DNA of 64,000 nt from Polyangiaceae bacterium (GCA_020849655.1 JADLFU010000069.1:20981-84980); one strand, 5' to 3'. Shown: positions 50,391 through 61,720, counted from the first letter of the stretch. The notes: generated by a model from the sequence alone, not told the origin. Made by a program: numbers and translations.

Positions 50391-51478
50391 GCCGACAGCT
50401 CCCGCGCGGCGCGGTCGACCGGCGCTCGCAGCGACGGGTCGAGGAAGTCGTGCCCCATGTGGCCCGGATACACGCACAGCCTCGGCGCGAGCGCAAAGCC
50501 CGCCGCCTCGCACGCCGCGCGCAGGCGCGACACCTCGGGCCACGGGTGCAGGTGGTTGATGAAGTCCGGCGTCACCGGCGAGATGCCGCCCCAGTCGTTC
50601 AGCCCCGCCGAGATCAGCAGCGAGGCGCCGTCGGGGCTCAGGTTCGGCGGCGCCTGCACGCTGACGTCGGGCGGCAGCACCAGCCGCGCGAGCGCGACGG
50701 TGGCCGCGAGCTCGTGGTCCGAGGGCTCGGGCGCGCGGTCCATCACGACGCCGGGGCGCGCGCGGAACGGCTGCACGATCACCTCCTGGACGTGCCCGTG
50801 CTCCTCGTGCAGCGCGCGGATCGCGAGCAGCGCCTCCGCCCGCTCGCGCGTCGTCTCGCCGATCCCGATCAGGATCCCGGTCGTGAACGGGATCTTCAGG
50901 CGCCCCGCCTCCGCGATCATCGCGAGCCGCGCCCTCGGGCGCTTGTCGGGCGCCCTGTGGTGCGGCATCCCCGGCGCGCACAGCCGCTCGCTCGCGCTCT
51001 CGAGCATCAGCCCGAGGCTCGCGTTGACGCGGCGGAGCGCGATCATGTCGTCGCGCGTGAGCAGCCCCGCGTTCGTGTGAGGCAACAGGCCCCGCGCGAG
51101 CGCCCGCTCGCCGAGCTCGACGAGGTACGAGACGGTGCTCGCGTGCCCGAACCCCGCGAGCGTCTCGCGGTACGCCGAGAACGCCTTCTCTGGCTTGTCT
51201 CCGAGGCACAGGAGCGCCTCCTTGCACCCGGCCGTCTCGGCGCGCGCGAGCTCACGCTCGACGTCGTCGCGGGTCATCGTGCGCTCGCCCGCGTCGCCCG
51301 GCGAGCGCCTGTACGAGCAGTAGTCGCAGCGGTTGCGGCAGAGGTTGGTGACCGGGAGGAACACCTTCGGCGAGTACGTGAGCGTCGCGCCCCACGCGTC
51401 GTCGCGCACCCGACGCGCGCGCTCGAGGAGCCCTGGATCGTCGAGCCACGCTAGCGCCTCGTCGACCGACGGCGTCAC
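50387..51478 (-). CDS. cofG: FO synthase subunit 1 (7,8-didemethyl-8-hydroxy-5-deazariboflavin synthase)
   Basis: The 363-residue radical-SAM protein has CRNRCDYC (Cys47, Cys51, Cys54), then CKEALLCLGDKPE and LPHTNAGLLTRDD, and the C-terminal INHLHPWPEVSRLR, all typical of CofG. It catalyses the ring-closing step that forms FO. GTG at 51478 overlaps the hydrolase stop by four bases, and its own stop overlaps cofH, so hydrolase, CofG and CofH are made from one message. This ties F420 chromophore synthesis to a promoter with a perfect KstR-type operator. F420 synthesis genes are uncommon outside actinobacteria and archaea. Confidence 0.93.
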   Translation of the reverse strand: MTPSVDEALAWLDDPGLLERARRVRDDAWGATLTYSPKVFLPVTNLCRNRCDYCSYRRSPGDAGERTMTRDDVERELARAETAGCKEALLCLGDKPEKAFSAYRETLAGFGHASTVSYLVELGERALARGLLPHTNAGLLTRDDMIALRRVNASLGLMLESASERLCAPGMPHHRAPDKRPRARLAMIAEAGRLKIPFTTGILIGIGETTRERAEALLAIRALHEEHGHVQEVIVQPFRARPGVVMDRAPEPSDHELAATVALARLVLPPDVSVQAPPNLSPDGASLLISAGLNDWGGISPVTPDFINHLHPWPEVSRLRAACEAAGFALAPRLCVYPGHMGHDFLDPSLRAPVDRAARELSA

Positions 51479-52326
51479 GCGCTCGCCCCGAGGAAGTCGC
51501 CGAGCAGCCTCAGCGTCTCCTCGGGCGCCTCGATCATCGGCATGTGGCCGCACGCGTGGATCACCTGCAGCTCCGCGCGCGGGAGCCGACCGACCGCGGC
51601 CTTCACCTTCTTCAGCGGCACCAGCCGATCGGTGTCGCCCCAGATGACGAGCACCGGCATCTCGAGCGCGTGGCGCGCGTCGAGCACGCCGGGGCGCATC
51701 AGATCGGGGACGATGTCGTGGAACACGCGCCCCATCCCATACAGGAGCTTGTGCTTCGGGTAACGCCCCGTCTGCTCGGCGGCGAAGTGCCTCGTGTAGT
51801 CGTTCCGCGCGCAGAAGACGTGGTCGAGGATGCGCTCGACGAACACGCCGAGCAGCACCGCGACGACCGGCGGCTGCAGCACCACGCGCGCGGCGACCCG
51901 CAGCGGCCGGACGTACCCGCGCAGCCCCGCGGGGTTCATCATCACGAGGCGCGCGACGCGATCGCGCGACAGCTCGGCGACGCGCGACACCACGAGCCCG
52001 CCCGCGGAGTGCCCGATGAGCGTCGCCCGCCGCACGCCGCGCGCGTCGAGCAGCGAGAGCACCGCGCTCGCGTACGTGTCGATCGTCTGGTGCGCGTCGG
52101 CGTGGCCGGACTCTCCGCACCCCGGCATGTCGACGCCGATCAGGCGGTACCGCCCCGCGAGCGCCGGCAGGATGTACTGAAAATGCGTGAAGCTGCCGAC
52201 GAGGCCGTGCACGAACACGAGCGCCTCGCCCTCGCCCTCGTCGAAGTAGGCGACCCTGCCCGACGGCGCGTCGTGGCTCCGCGGCTCGTACCGAAAGCGC
52301 GCGCCCGGCGGGTCCAAGGTGGCCAT
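51475..52326 (-). CDS. Alpha/beta-hydrolase (meta-cleavage hydrolase-like)
   Basis: The 283-residue hydrolase has oxyanion region FVHGLVGSFTHF, nucleophile elbow GHSAGG with Ser107, Asp in IWGDTDRLVP and His in ACGHMPMIEAPE, a complete triad. The overall order fits the MhpC/HsaD-type group that cleaves carbon-carbon bonds of ring-cleavage products, but esterases share it. ATG at 52326 lies 34 bases from the KstR-type operator shared with the divergent Rieske oxygenase gene. It is co-translated with cofG. A role in steroid or aromatic ring degradation is inferred from the neighbours. Confidence 0.8.
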   Translation of the reverse strand: MATLDPPGARFRYEPRSHDAPSGRVAYFDEGEGEALVFVHGLVGSFTHFQYILPALAGRYRLIGVDMPGCGESGHADAHQTIDTYASAVLSLLDARGVRRATLIGHSAGGLVVSRVAELSRDRVARLVMMNPAGLRGYVRPLRVAARVVLQPPVVAVLLGVFVERILDHVFCARNDYTRHFAAEQTGRYPKHKLLYGMGRVFHDIVPDLMRPGVLDARHALEMPVLVIWGDTDRLVPLKKVKAAVGRLPRAELQVIHACGHMPMIEAPEETLRLLGDFLGASA

Positions 52327-52359
52327 GATCGCCGAGCGTACGCCCTTGACGATCAAAAG

Positions 52360-52373
52360 TGAAACATGTTTCA
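52360..52373. promoter_or_regulatory. KstR-type operator (site 4), perfect palindrome
   Basis: TGAAACATGTTTCA is a perfect 14-base palindrome and fits T-NN-AAC-NN-GTT-NN-A. It sits between the divergent starts of the hydrolase-cofG-cofH operon (34 bases away) and the Rieske oxygenase gene (64 bases away) and could control both. Confidence 0.78.
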
Positions 52374-52437
52374 GTCGCCCACGACCGAGCGGCGCCGCGG
52401 CGTCGCGCGTGCGGTCGCGAGCCAAGGAGAGAGAGCG

Positions 52438-53394
52438 ATGTCCCGGTATCCCATGCAGCGTTACCCGAACGGTTGGTTCCAGGTCGCGTACTCGACCGAG
52501 CTCGAGAAGGGCGGCGTGCTGCCGCTCGCGTACTTCGGCAAGCAGCTCGTGCTGTTCCGCGGCGAGGGGGGCGCGCCCGTGGTGCTCGACGCGTACTGTC
52601 CGCACCTCGGCGCGCACCTCGGCCACGGCGGCAAGGTCGAGGGCGACTGCGTGCGCTGCCCGTTCCACTCGTGGAAGTTCGACGCGACCGGCGCCTGCGT
52701 CGACATCCCCTACTCGCCCGCGAAGCCGCCCGCCCGCGCGAAGGTCGCGCCCTGGCACGTGCGCGAGGTGAACGGCCTCATCATGGTGTGGCACCACCAG
52801 GACGGCGCGCCGCCGTCGTGGGAGCTGCCGGTGCTGCCCGAGTACGGCGCCGACGACTGGACGAGCTACGAGACGCGCCGCTGGAAGATCAAGACGCACA
52901 ACCAGGAGATGGCCGAGAACGCGGTCGACTCGGCGCATTTTCTCTACGTGCACGGCACGCAGGGCATGCCGACGTCGCGCGCCGAGGTGCGCGACCACGT
53001 GCTGCACGTCTTCTCCGAGACGATGATGAAGACGCCGATGGGCAAGACGCCCGGCTCGATCGAGGTCGACGCGCACGGCTTCGGGTTCACGACGACGCGG
53101 TTCCGCGGGATCGTCGAGACGCTGCTCGTCAACTCGGTGACGCCGATCGACGACGAGTTCGTGGACGTGCGCTTCGCCTTCGTCGTGAAGAAGCAGGTGA
53201 ACGAGGGCGTGACGTCGACGGTGGGCGCAGCGTTCATCCGCGAGGTCACGCGGCAGCTGGAGCAGGACATCCCCATCTGGGAGAACAAGCGCTACGTCGC
53301 CGCGCCGCTCATCGTCGAGGGCGACGGGCCGCTCGCGGTGTACCGCCGCTGGGTGAAGCAGTTCTACTCGGCGTCCGCTGACGCCGCGGGCTGA
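52438..53394 (+). CDS. Rieske non-heme iron oxygenase, KshA-like
   Basis: The 318-residue protein has the Rieske cluster motif Cys54-x-His56 and Cys74-x2-His77 with the usual 17-residue spacing, then the mononuclear-iron facial triad in ENAVDSAHFLYVHG (Asp, then His at +3 and +8). The length and the C-terminal PLIVEGDGPLAVYRRWVKQF resemble KshA, the oxygenase of 3-ketosteroid 9-alpha-hydroxylase, which opens the steroid nucleus; myxobacterial cholesterol desaturases of the DAF-36 type are related alternatives. ATG at 52438 has AAGGAGAGAG upstream. The reductase partner (KshB-like) is not in the window. The operator at 52360 lies in its promoter. Confidence 0.8.
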   Translation: MSRYPMQRYPNGWFQVAYSTELEKGGVLPLAYFGKQLVLFRGEGGAPVVLDAYCPHLGAHLGHGGKVEGDCVRCPFHSWKFDATGACVDIPYSPAKPPARAKVAPWHVREVNGLIMVWHHQDGAPPSWELPVLPEYGADDWTSYETRRWKIKTHNQEMAENAVDSAHFLYVHGTQGMPTSRAEVRDHVLHVFSETMMKTPMGKTPGSIEVDAHGFGFTTTRFRGIVETLLVNSVTPIDDEFVDVRFAFVVKKQVNEGVTSTVGAAFIREVTRQLEQDIPIWENKRYVAAPLIVEGDGPLAVYRRWVKQFYSASADAAG

Positions 53395-53404
53395 GCTCGG
53401 TGCG

Positions 53405-53441
53405 CACGCCGCGCGCGCCGAGAGGGGGCCCGCGCGGCGTG
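53405..53441 (+). terminator. Terminator-like hairpin after the Rieske gene
   Basis: CACGCCGCGCG (53405-53415) and CGCGCGGCGTG (53431-53441) are perfect complements with a 15-base loop. No T-run follows, so Rho-independent termination is not certain. Confidence 0.5.
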
Positions 53442-53456
53442 TAAGCGCGCTGTAAG
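53440..53456 (+). promoter_or_regulatory. TGTAAG direct repeat, possible response-regulator box upstream of nar operon
   Basis: TGTAAG occurs at 53440-53445 and 53451-53456, an 11-base period. This spacing is typical of tandem sites for OmpR/PhoB-type response regulators. It lies about 70-85 bases before the first nar gene. No FNR-type TTGAT-N4-ATCAA palindrome was seen. Confidence 0.4.
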
Positions 53457-53469
53457 AGGCCGGCCCCAC

Positions 53470-53522
53470 CCTCACCTCCGAACGACGGTTCGGCGAGCTC
53501 GCTCCTGCGAGCGGAGGTGAGG
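53470..53522 (+). promoter_or_regulatory. nar leader RNA hairpin sequestering the ribosome binding site
   Basis: CCTCACCTCCG (53470-53480) is perfectly complementary to CGGAGGTGAGG (53512-53522), and the latter contains the GGAGG used by the ATG at 53526. Between them lie two further hairpins, CCGAAC-GACG-GTTCGG (53478-53493) and GCTCGC-TCCT-GCGAGC (53497-53512). They share bases 53478-53480 and 53512 with the long stem, so the leader can form alternative structures. Confidence 0.5.
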
Positions 53523-53525
53523 ACG

Positions 53526-54392
53526 ATGAGAGGTCAGCTGAAGAAGGCGACGACGAGGCTCGGGTGGGCGGTGGCCGTCGCGGGCGTGGTGACGGCGCTG
53601 CCGAGCGGCGCCGCGGCCGACGAGGCGGCGGGCGAGGCCAACTTCACGAAGCTCTGCAGCGCCTGCCACACGGTCGGCGGCGGGACGCGGGTCGGCCCCG
53701 ATCTCAAGGACATCGAGCAGCGCCGCAAGGAGGCGTGGCTCCTGAAATGGATCCCGTCGTCGCAGGCGATGGTGAAGGCCGGCGATCCGGACGCGGTCGC
53801 GGTGGCGAAGCAGTTCAACAACATCGCGATGCCCGACGTCGCGCTCTCGCCCGCCGAGGTGAAGGACGTCCTCGCGTACATCCGCCGCGCGAGCAGCGGC
53901 AAGCCCGCGGCGCCGGCCGCGCCCTCGGGCCCCGCGACCTACGACGAGATCCAGCGGGGGCGGCGGCTGTTCGAGGGCAGCGTCCCGCTCTCCGGCGGCG
54001 GCCCCGCGTGCAGCTCGTGCCACCACGTCGCGCACGACGCCGTGATCGGCGGCGGCGTCCTCGCGAAGGAGCTGACGACGGCGCACGCGCGCATGGGCGA
54101 CGCCGGCCTGCACGCCATCATGAGCGCGCCGCCGTTCCCTGTGATGGCGCAGGCCTTCACTGGCAAGGCGCTGACGGAGGCGGAGATCAGGCAGCTCACC
54201 GGCTACCTGAAGAGCGTGAGCGGCCACGCGGCCTATGACCAGCCGCGCGAGGACAGCCTGAAGCTGCTGCTCGGCGGCACGGGCGGCGCGGCGCTGCTGC
54301 TCGGGCTGTACGCCATCATCTGGCGAGGCCGGAGGCGAGGCCCAGTGAACGAGGGCGTCTTCGCGCGCCAGGTGCGCGGCGAAGGGCCGTGA
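53526..54392 (+). CDS. narC: Membrane-anchored diheme cytochrome c, NarC-like
   Basis: ATG at 53526 has GGAGG nine bases upstream and opens a signal peptide ([20 protein letters not shown]); a GTG three codons earlier is less well placed. Residues 33-120 hold the first heme site (CSACH) and residues 135-240 the second (CSSCH), each with a distal Met-containing segment ([16 protein letters not shown]). A C-terminal helix ([20 protein letters not shown]) anchors it to the membrane. The order narC-G-H-J-I is known from Thermus, where the diheme cytochrome c is part of the nitrate reductase complex and takes electrons from quinol. A similar role is inferred here. Confidence 0.8.
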   Translation: MRGQLKKATTRLGWAVAVAGVVTALPSGAAADEAAGEANFTKLCSACHTVGGGTRVGPDLKDIEQRRKEAWLLKWIPSSQAMVKAGDPDAVAVAKQFNNIAMPDVALSPAEVKDVLAYIRRASSGKPAAPAAPSGPATYDEIQRGRRLFEGSVPLSGGGPACSSCHHVAHDAVIGGGVLAKELTTAHARMGDAGLHAIMSAPPFPVMAQAFTGKALTEAEIRQLTGYLKSVSGHAAYDQPREDSLKLLLGGTGGAALLLGLYAIIWRGRRRGPVNEGVFARQVRGEGP

Positions 54393-54438
54393 GCGGTCAG
54401 GGACGAAACAGAGGCGGCGACGCGCCAGGAGCACGAAC

Positions 54439-57400
54439 ATGAGCTGGATCCAGGACATCGTTTCACCGAAGACGCGCCAGTGGGAGGAGTTCTACCGCAA
54501 CCGGTTCCAGCACGATCGCATCGTGCGGAGCACGCACGGGGTGAACTGCACGGGCGGCTGCTCGTGGCAGATCCACGTGAAGGACGGCATCGTCGTCTGG
54601 GAGACGCAGCAGCTCGACTACCCGCTGCTCGAGGACTCGCTGCCGCCGTACGAGCCCCGCGGCTGCCAGCGCGGCATCTCGTACTCCTGGTACCTGTACA
54701 GCCCGCTGCGCATCAAGTACCCGCTCATCCGCGGGGCGCTCATCGACGCCTTCCTGCGCGAGAAGAAGAAGGCCAACGGCGACGCCGTCCTCGCCTGGGA
54801 GAACCTGCAGAAGGACTCGAAGGCGCGCGCCGAGTACCAGAGGGCCCGCGGCAAGGGGGGCTTCCGCCGCGCGAGCTGGGAGACCGTGCTCGAGCTGATG
54901 GCGGCGGCGAACATCTCCACCGCGAAGAAATACGGCCCCGACAGGGTGTTCGGCTTCTCCCCCATCCCGGCGATGTCGATGCTGAGCTACGCCGCGGGCG
55001 CGAGGTTCCTCCAGCTGTTCGGCGGCGTGAACCTCAGCTTCTACGACTGGTACTGCGATCTCCCGACCGCGTTCCCCGAGATCTGGGGCGAGCAGACGGA
55101 CGTGTGCGAGAGCGCCGACTGGTACAACTCGAAGCTCATCGCCGACATGGGCGCGTGCCTCAACATGACGCGCACCCCCGACTGCCACTTCTTCGCCGAG
55201 GCCCGCCACAACGGCGCGAAGGCGGTGGTCTTCTCCCCCGACTTCAGCCAGGTCTGCAAGTACGCCGACCAGTGGGTGCCGCTGCACGCGGGCAGCGACG
55301 GCGCCTTCTGGATGGCCGTCACGCACGTCCTCCTGAAGGAGTTTCACCACGACAGGCCGACGCCGTACTTCCTCGACTACACGAAGAAGTACACCGACAG
55401 CCCGTTCCTCGTGAAGCTCGAGCGCTCGGGCGACGCCTACCGCCCGGGGCGGCTCCTCCGCGCGAAGGAGATCGCGGCCTACAAGGACATCGAGAACGGC
55501 GACTGGAAGTTCCTCAACGTCGACCAGCAGTCGGGCGACCTCGTCGTGCCGAAGGGCAGCGTGGGCCACCGCTGGGACAAGGCCCAGACGGGCAAGTGGA
55601 ACATGCGCCTCGAGAACACCGAGGACGACAGGCCGTACGACCCGCTCCTGACGTTCATCGGCAACCGCGACGACACCCTGCCGACGGAGTTCACGGAGTT
55701 CGGCCTCGACAAGGTCGCCGTGCGCCACGTGCCGGTGCGCTACCTCGAGACCGAGTCGGGGAGGATCCCCGTCACCACCGTCTACGATCTGGTGATGGCG
55801 CAGTACGGCGTGGGCCGCGGCCTCGCGGGCGAGTACCCGGCCGACTACGACGACAAGCAGCAGGCCTACACGCCGGCCTGGCAGGAGATCCTGACCGGCA
55901 TCGACAAGAAGACGCTGCTCCAGTTTGCCCGCGAGTGGGCTCGCACCGCCGAGACCACCGAGGGCAAGTGCATGATCATCGTCGGCGCCGGCATCAACCA
56001 CTGGTACCACAGCAACCTGATGTACCGCGCCGGGGCGATGGCGCTCATGCTGACCGGCTGCGTCGGCAAGAACGGCGGCGGCCTGAACCACTACGTCGGG
56101 CAGGAGAAGCTGGCGCCGGTCGACTCGTGGTCGGCGATCACCTTCGCGAAGGACTGGCAGGGGCCGAGCCGCCTGCAGCAGGCCCCGATCTGGCACTACA
56201 TCAACACGTGTCAGTACCGCTACGACGGCCAGTTCTCGCGCTACAACGCGGTGCCGAAGAACGCCCACACCGCGCAGCACACGGCCGACACCATCTACCA
56301 GTCGGTGCGCATGGGCTGGATGCCGTACTACCCGCAGTTCGAGCAGAACCCCCTGCAGCTCACGCGCGACGCGGCGAAGCAGGGCAAGCAGACCGACGCC
56401 GAGCTGACGGGGTACGTGCTGGAGAAGCTGAAGAAGAAGGAGCTCCGCTACTCGGTCGCCGACCCGGAGAACCCGGCGAACCACCCGCGCGTCTGGTACA
56501 TCTGGCGGGGCAACGCGCTGCTCGCCAGCATGAAGGGCCACGAGTACGCGCTGAAGCACTACCTCGGCACCCACTCGAACGCGATCGCCAAGGACGCCGA
56601 GGACCACACGAAGGAGGTCGAGTGGCACGACGTCGCCCCGGTGGGGAAGATGGACCTCGTCGTCGACCTGAACTTCCGCATGGACTCGTCGGCGCTGTAC
56701 TCCGACATCGTGCTGCCCGCGGCCTCCTGGTACGAGAAGGCCGACATGAACACGACTGACATGCACTCGTTCATCCACCCGCTCTCGCAGGCGGTGGCGC
56801 CGGTGTGGGAGTCGAAGACGGACTGGGACATCTTCAAGCTCCTGGCGAAGGCGACCAGCGACTGCGCGAAGACGCACTTCGCGGGCGTCCACAAGGACGT
56901 CGTCGCGACGCCCCTGTCCCACGACTCGGCCGACGAGATCTCGCAGCCCGAGGTGAAGGACTGGTACCGGGGCGAGTGCGAGGCCGTCCCCGGCAAGACG
57001 ATGCACAAGCTCGGGATCGTCGAGCGCGACTACACGCGGCTCTACGACAAGTTCATCTGCCTCGGCGAGGGCGTGAGGAAGAACGGCCTCGGCGCCCACG
57101 GGAACCACTACCGGTGCGAGGAGCAGTACGATCTCATGGTCACCTCGAACCACTTCCCGAAGGAGACGCTCGACGGCAAGACGTACCCGTCGCTGCGCGA
57201 GGACCACGTCGCGGCGAACGTCCTGCTCCACCTGTCGACGCTCACGAACGGCGCCCTCAACATGAAGGCGTACCGGTACATGGAGCAGAAGACGGGCCTC
57301 CAGCTCGCCGACCTCGGCGCGGGCAACGAGGACGTGCGCATCACCTACGAGGATCTGCAGGCCCAGCCGCGCCGCTACAACACCTCGCCGGTGTGGTCGG

Positions 57401-58059
57401 GCCTCATGAACAACGGCCGCGCGTACGCCGCCTACACCTACAACCATGACAGGCTGGTGCCGTGGCGCACGCTGACGGGGCGCCAGCACTTCTACCTCGA
57501 CCACGAGCTGTACCTCGCGTACGGCGAGCACCTCCCCACCTACAAGCCGTCGCCGCGCCCCGAGGCCTACGGGGACCTGAAGGAGACGCTGAAGAGCGGC
57601 GAGGCGCTGGCGCTGAACTGCCTGACGCCGCACGGCAAGTGGCACATCCACTCCACGTACATGGACAACCACCGCATGCTCACGCTCTCGCGGGGGTGCG
57701 AGCCGTGCTGGATGAGCGAGGTCGACGCGGCGGCGCTCGGCATCCAGGACAACGACTGGGTCGAGGTGTACAACGATCACGGCGTCTACTGCACGCGCGC
57801 CTGCGTCAGCTCGCGCATCCCGCGGGGGGTGTGCATCGTCTACCACGTCCCCGAGCGCACGGTGGGCATCCCCAAGTCGGAGGTGCGCGGCGGCAAGCGC
57901 GGCGGCGGGCACAACAGCTTCACGCGCATCCACCTGAAGCCGAACTTCCTCAGCGGGGGCTACGGGCAGTTCAGCTACCACTTCAACTACTGGGGCCCCA
58001 TCGCGCCCCAGCGCGACACGCACGTCGTCGTCAAGAAGATGACCCGAGTGGTCTTCTGA
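54439..58059 (+). CDS. narG: Respiratory nitrate reductase, catalytic alpha subunit
   Basis: The 1206-residue protein aligns along its length with NarG from memory of the E. coli sequence. The FS0 iron-sulfur ligands are His33, Cys37, Cys41 and Cys76 ([19 protein letters not shown]). The molybdenum ligand is Asp203 in FYDWYCDLP. Other landmarks are [30 protein letters not shown] and [10 protein letters not shown]. It reduces nitrate to nitrite at a bis-MGD molybdenum centre on the cytosolic face. The N-terminus is about 20 residues shorter than in E. coli and lacks the vestigial twin-Arg-like stretch. It begins 46 bases after the NarC-like gene. Confidence 0.97.
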   Translation: MSWIQDIVSPKTRQWEEFYRNRFQHDRIVRSTHGVNCTGGCSWQIHVKDGIVVWETQQLDYPLLEDSLPPYEPRGCQRGISYSWYLYSPLRIKYPLIRGALIDAFLREKKKANGDAVLAWENLQKDSKARAEYQRARGKGGFRRASWETVLELMAAANISTAKKYGPDRVFGFSPIPAMSMLSYAAGARFLQLFGGVNLSFYDWYCDLPTAFPEIWGEQTDVCESADWYNSKLIADMGACLNMTRTPDCHFFAEARHNGAKAVVFSPDFSQVCKYADQWVPLHAGSDGAFWMAVTHVLLKEFHHDRPTPYFLDYTKKYTDSPFLVKLERSGDAYRPGRLLRAKEIAAYKDIENGDWKFLNVDQQSGDLVVPKGSVGHRWDKAQTGKWNMRLENTEDDRPYDPLLTFIGNRDDTLPTEFTEFGLDKVAVRHVPVRYLETESGRIPVTTVYDLVMAQYGVGRGLAGEYPADYDDKQQAYTPAWQEILTGIDKKTLLQFAREWARTAETTEGKCMIIVGAGINHWYHSNLMYRAGAMALMLTGCVGKNGGGLNHYVGQEKLAPVDSWSAITFAKDWQGPSRLQQAPIWHYINTCQYRYDGQFSRYNAVPKNAHTAQHTADTIYQSVRMGWMPYYPQFEQNPLQLTRDAAKQGKQTDAELTGYVLEKLKKKELRYSVADPENPANHPRVWYIWRGNALLASMKGHEYALKHYLGTHSNAIAKDAEDHTKEVEWHDVAPVGKMDLVVDLNFRMDSSALYSDIVLPAASWYEKADMNTTDMHSFIHPLSQAVAPVWESKTDWDIFKLLAKATSDCAKTHFAGVHKDVVATPLSHDSADEISQPEVKDWYRGECEAVPGKTMHKLGIVERDYTRLYDKFICLGEGVRKNGLGAHGNHYRCEEQYDLMVTSNHFPKETLDGKTYPSLREDHVAANVLLHLSTLTNGALNMKAYRYMEQKTGLQLADLGAGNEDVRITYEDLQAQPRRYNTSPVWSGLMNNGRAYAAYTYNHDRLVPWRTLTGRQHFYLDHELYLAYGEHLPTYKPSPRPEAYGDLKETLKSGEALALNCLTPHGKWHIHSTYMDNHRMLTLSRGCEPCWMSEVDAAALGIQDNDWVEVYNDHGVYCTRACVSSRIPRGVCIVYHVPERTVGIPKSEVRGGKRGGGHNSFTRIHLKPNFLSGGYGQFSYHFNYWGPIAPQRDTHVVVKKMTRVVF

Positions 58060-58073
58060 GGAAGGTGAGGGAC

Positions 58074-59623
<1,550 letters not shown>

Positions 59624-59624
<1 letters not shown>

Positions 59625-60283
59625 TGCGCGCGGCGCTCTACGACGCGCTCGGCGCGGTGCTCGGGCACCCGGGGCCGGGCTACAGTGATGACATCGCCCG
59701 CGCGATCGCGCTGTGCGAGGACGGCTACCCGGAGGCGGCGGCCGCGCTCCGGGAGTTCTCTCGGCTGTTGCCCGAGGGCGACCCCTTGGCGCTCGCTGAG
59801 CTCCACACCCGCACCTTCGACGTCCAGCCGGTGACGTCGCTGGACGTCGGGTACACGCTGTTCGGCGAGGACTACAAGCGGGGCGCGCTCCTCGCGAACC
59901 TGAGCCGCGAGCACGCCGACGCGGGCAACGACTGCGGGCTCGAGCTCGCCGACCACCTGACGAACGTGCTGCGGCTCCTGCCGAGGATGGCCGACGCCGC
60001 GATCCGGCAGGAGCTCGTCGCGGTCCTCGTCGAGCCCGCCGTGCGCGAGATGGTGCGCGAGTTCGAGCCGCCGAACCTCGTGAAGAAGGAGGAGCTCTAC
60101 AGGAAGCACCTGAAGACCGTCCTCGCGACGGCGCCCGGAGAGCAGCGGCTCGCGTACCGCCACGCCCTGCTCGCCGTGAAGATCGTGCTGCAGCGAGACT
60201 TCTCGCTGCGCGCGCCGCTGCCGGTCGTCACCGAGTCCAAGTTCACTTCGGCGGTGGGCGCCGAGCTGGGGATTGAAGCATGA
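59624..60283 (+). CDS. narJ: Nitrate reductase assembly chaperone
   Basis: The 219-residue helical protein is a TorD-like chaperone with the family signatures LYDALGAVLGHPGPGY, ELHTRTFDVQPVTSLDVGYT and FGEDYKRGALLANLSREH. NarJ holds apo-NarG while the molybdenum cofactor and FS0 cluster are inserted and the complex attaches to NarI; it is not part of the final enzyme. Its start overlaps the narH stop (TGATG) and its stop overlaps narI (ATGA), so all four genes are coupled. Confidence 0.95.
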
Positions 60284-61008
60284 ACCTCCCGAACGTATTT
60301 CTGTTCATCGGCCTGCCGTACATCGCGATGGTGATCTTCCTCGTCGGGACGATCCAGCGGTACCGCGGCAAGGGCTTCAAGGTGTCGTCGCTGTCCTCGC
60401 AGTTCCTCGAGGGGCGGGCGCTGTTCTGGGGGGTGGTGCCGTTTCACATCGGCATCCTGATGGTGTTCTTCGGGCACCTGACGGCCTTCCTCGTCCCGCG
60501 CGGCGTCCTCTTGTGGAACGGCGATCCGCTCCGGCTGTTGATCCTGCAGGTGACGGCCTTCAGCTTCGGCCTCACCATCCTGGTCGGCCTGGTGGGGCTC
60601 CTCGCCCGGCGCTTCACCAACGCGCGGGTGAAGATGGTGACGACGAAGATGGACCTGCTCATCGAGCTGATGCTCCTCGCGCAGGTCGTGCTCGGGCTGT
60701 GGACGGCCTACGCCTACCGCTGGGGATCGTCGTGGTTCGCGGCCGATCTCTCGCCCTACCTCTGGTCGCTGTTCAAGCTCGAGCCGAACATCGTCGCCGT
60801 CAGCGATCTGCCGCTTCCCATCAAGCTGCACATCGTCAACGCCTTCCTCATCTTCGCGGTCTTCCCCTTCACGCGGCTCGTCCACGTGCTCGTCGCGCCG
60901 CTGCACTACCTCACGCGGCCGTACCAGCAGGTGATCTGGAACTGGGACCGCCGCGCCGTCCGCGATCCCGAGAGCCCCTGGGCGCCGACCCGACCGAAGA
61001 ACAACTGA
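60280..61008 (+). CDS. narI: Nitrate reductase gamma subunit, heme b quinol oxidase
   Basis: The 242-residue membrane protein has five transmembrane helices. Heme b ligand candidates are the His pairs in PFHIGILMVFFGHL and PIKLHIVNAF with FTRLVHVLVA. NarI oxidises quinol at the periplasmic side and sends electrons through NarH to NarG. The N-terminal FLFIGLPYIAMVIFLVGTIQ and YRGKGFKVSSLSSQFLE segments are typical. A hemerythrin gene follows 52 bases downstream in the same direction and may extend the operon. Confidence 0.95.
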   Translation: MNLPNVFLFIGLPYIAMVIFLVGTIQRYRGKGFKVSSLSSQFLEGRALFWGVVPFHIGILMVFFGHLTAFLVPRGVLLWNGDPLRLLILQVTAFSFGLTILVGLVGLLARRFTNARVKMVTTKMDLLIELMLLAQVVLGLWTAYAYRWGSSWFAADLSPYLWSLFKLEPNIVAVSDLPLPIKLHIVNAFLIFAVFPFTRLVHVLVAPLHYLTRPYQQVIWNWDRRAVRDPESPWAPTRPKNN

Positions 61009-61060
61009 ACAGGGCGCGCCTCGCGCGGCGCGCCTGCCCCTTGCACGGAGAGACAACGCC

Positions 61061-61720
61061 ATGCACAAGCTGACAGTCGTCCACGACGATCCCATCCATC
61101 GCCACGCCGAGCGCGACGTGGAGCACGCGGGCATGTCACCGATGGACCCGCCCGAGGCGTACGCGCCGCCCGCGGCCCAGGCGGTCGATCCGGCGGAGTT
61201 TCACCCCTACCTCCGGCGGCTGACCGCCGAGCACCACGACCTCGCGGGCGCGCTCGACGCGCTCGAGGGGGTGCTGCAGGCGGCCAAGTCGAGGGGGTTC
61301 GACGAGGACGCGGACAGGGGGCTGATGCGGTTCCTCGAGGTGTTCGATCGCGATTTCATCCCCCACAGCCTCGAGGAGGAGGTCACGCTGTTCCCGCTGC
61401 TGCGACAGCGGCTGCTCGCCGACGGTGAGCACAGCAGCGGCCCGACCCCGACGACGCCGGTCGACGTCATGCGGCAGGAGCACCAGCGCGCGGTGCAGCT
61501 GGCGACCGTCGCGCTGAACCTCATCCGGCTGGGGCCGACGCTGCCCGACGCACGCTCGGCGCAGATCGTGGTCAACGCGGGGTTGCACGCGGTCGAGAAC
61601 CTCGTCGAGCTGTTGCGCCTGCACATCTTCCGCGAGGACCACATCGTGTTCGCGTCGGCGCATCGGCTGCTGTCACCGGCGGAGCTCGACGCCTTCCCGC
61701 CGCGACGCCCGACGTCGTGA
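61061..61720 (+). CDS. Hemerythrin HHE-domain protein
   Basis: The 219-residue protein has a hemerythrin four-helix bundle from about residue 50: His in LTAEHHDLAGALDALE, HSLEEEVTLFPLL, VDVMRQEHQRAVQLA and LLRLHIFREDHIVFASA carry the His/Glu diiron ligands. The first 45 residues are a His- and Pro-rich unstructured leader. Cytosolic hemerythrins of this type are linked to O2 or NO sensing or repair of iron-sulfur clusters damaged by NO, an apt function next to nitrate reductase. The GTGA end overlaps the transporter gene. Confidence 0.85.
   Translation: MHKLTVVHDDPIHRHAERDVEHAGMSPMDPPEAYAPPAAQAVDPAEFHPYLRRLTAEHHDLAGALDALEGVLQAAKSRGFDEDADRGLMRFLEVFDRDFIPHSLEEEVTLFPLLRQRLLADGEHSSGPTPTTPVDVMRQEHQRAVQLATVALNLIRLGPTLPDARSAQIVVNAGLHAVENLVELLRLHIFREDHIVFASAHRLLSPAELDAFPPRRPTS

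Noticed and set aside
52366..52368. ATG as start of the Rieske gene
   Set aside because: It lies in the palindrome; ATG at 52438 has a good ribosome site and fits the family N-terminus.
53470..53522. DNA operator for a dimeric repressor
   Set aside because: The arms are 31 bases apart and one arm is the ribosome binding site, which fits an RNA hairpin better, though DNA binding is not excluded.
54463..58023. Very long open frame on the minus strand opposite narG
   Set aside because: It is a GC-skew shadow of narG: composition is Arg/Val/His-rich with no family motifs, while narG on the plus strand is conserved along its length.
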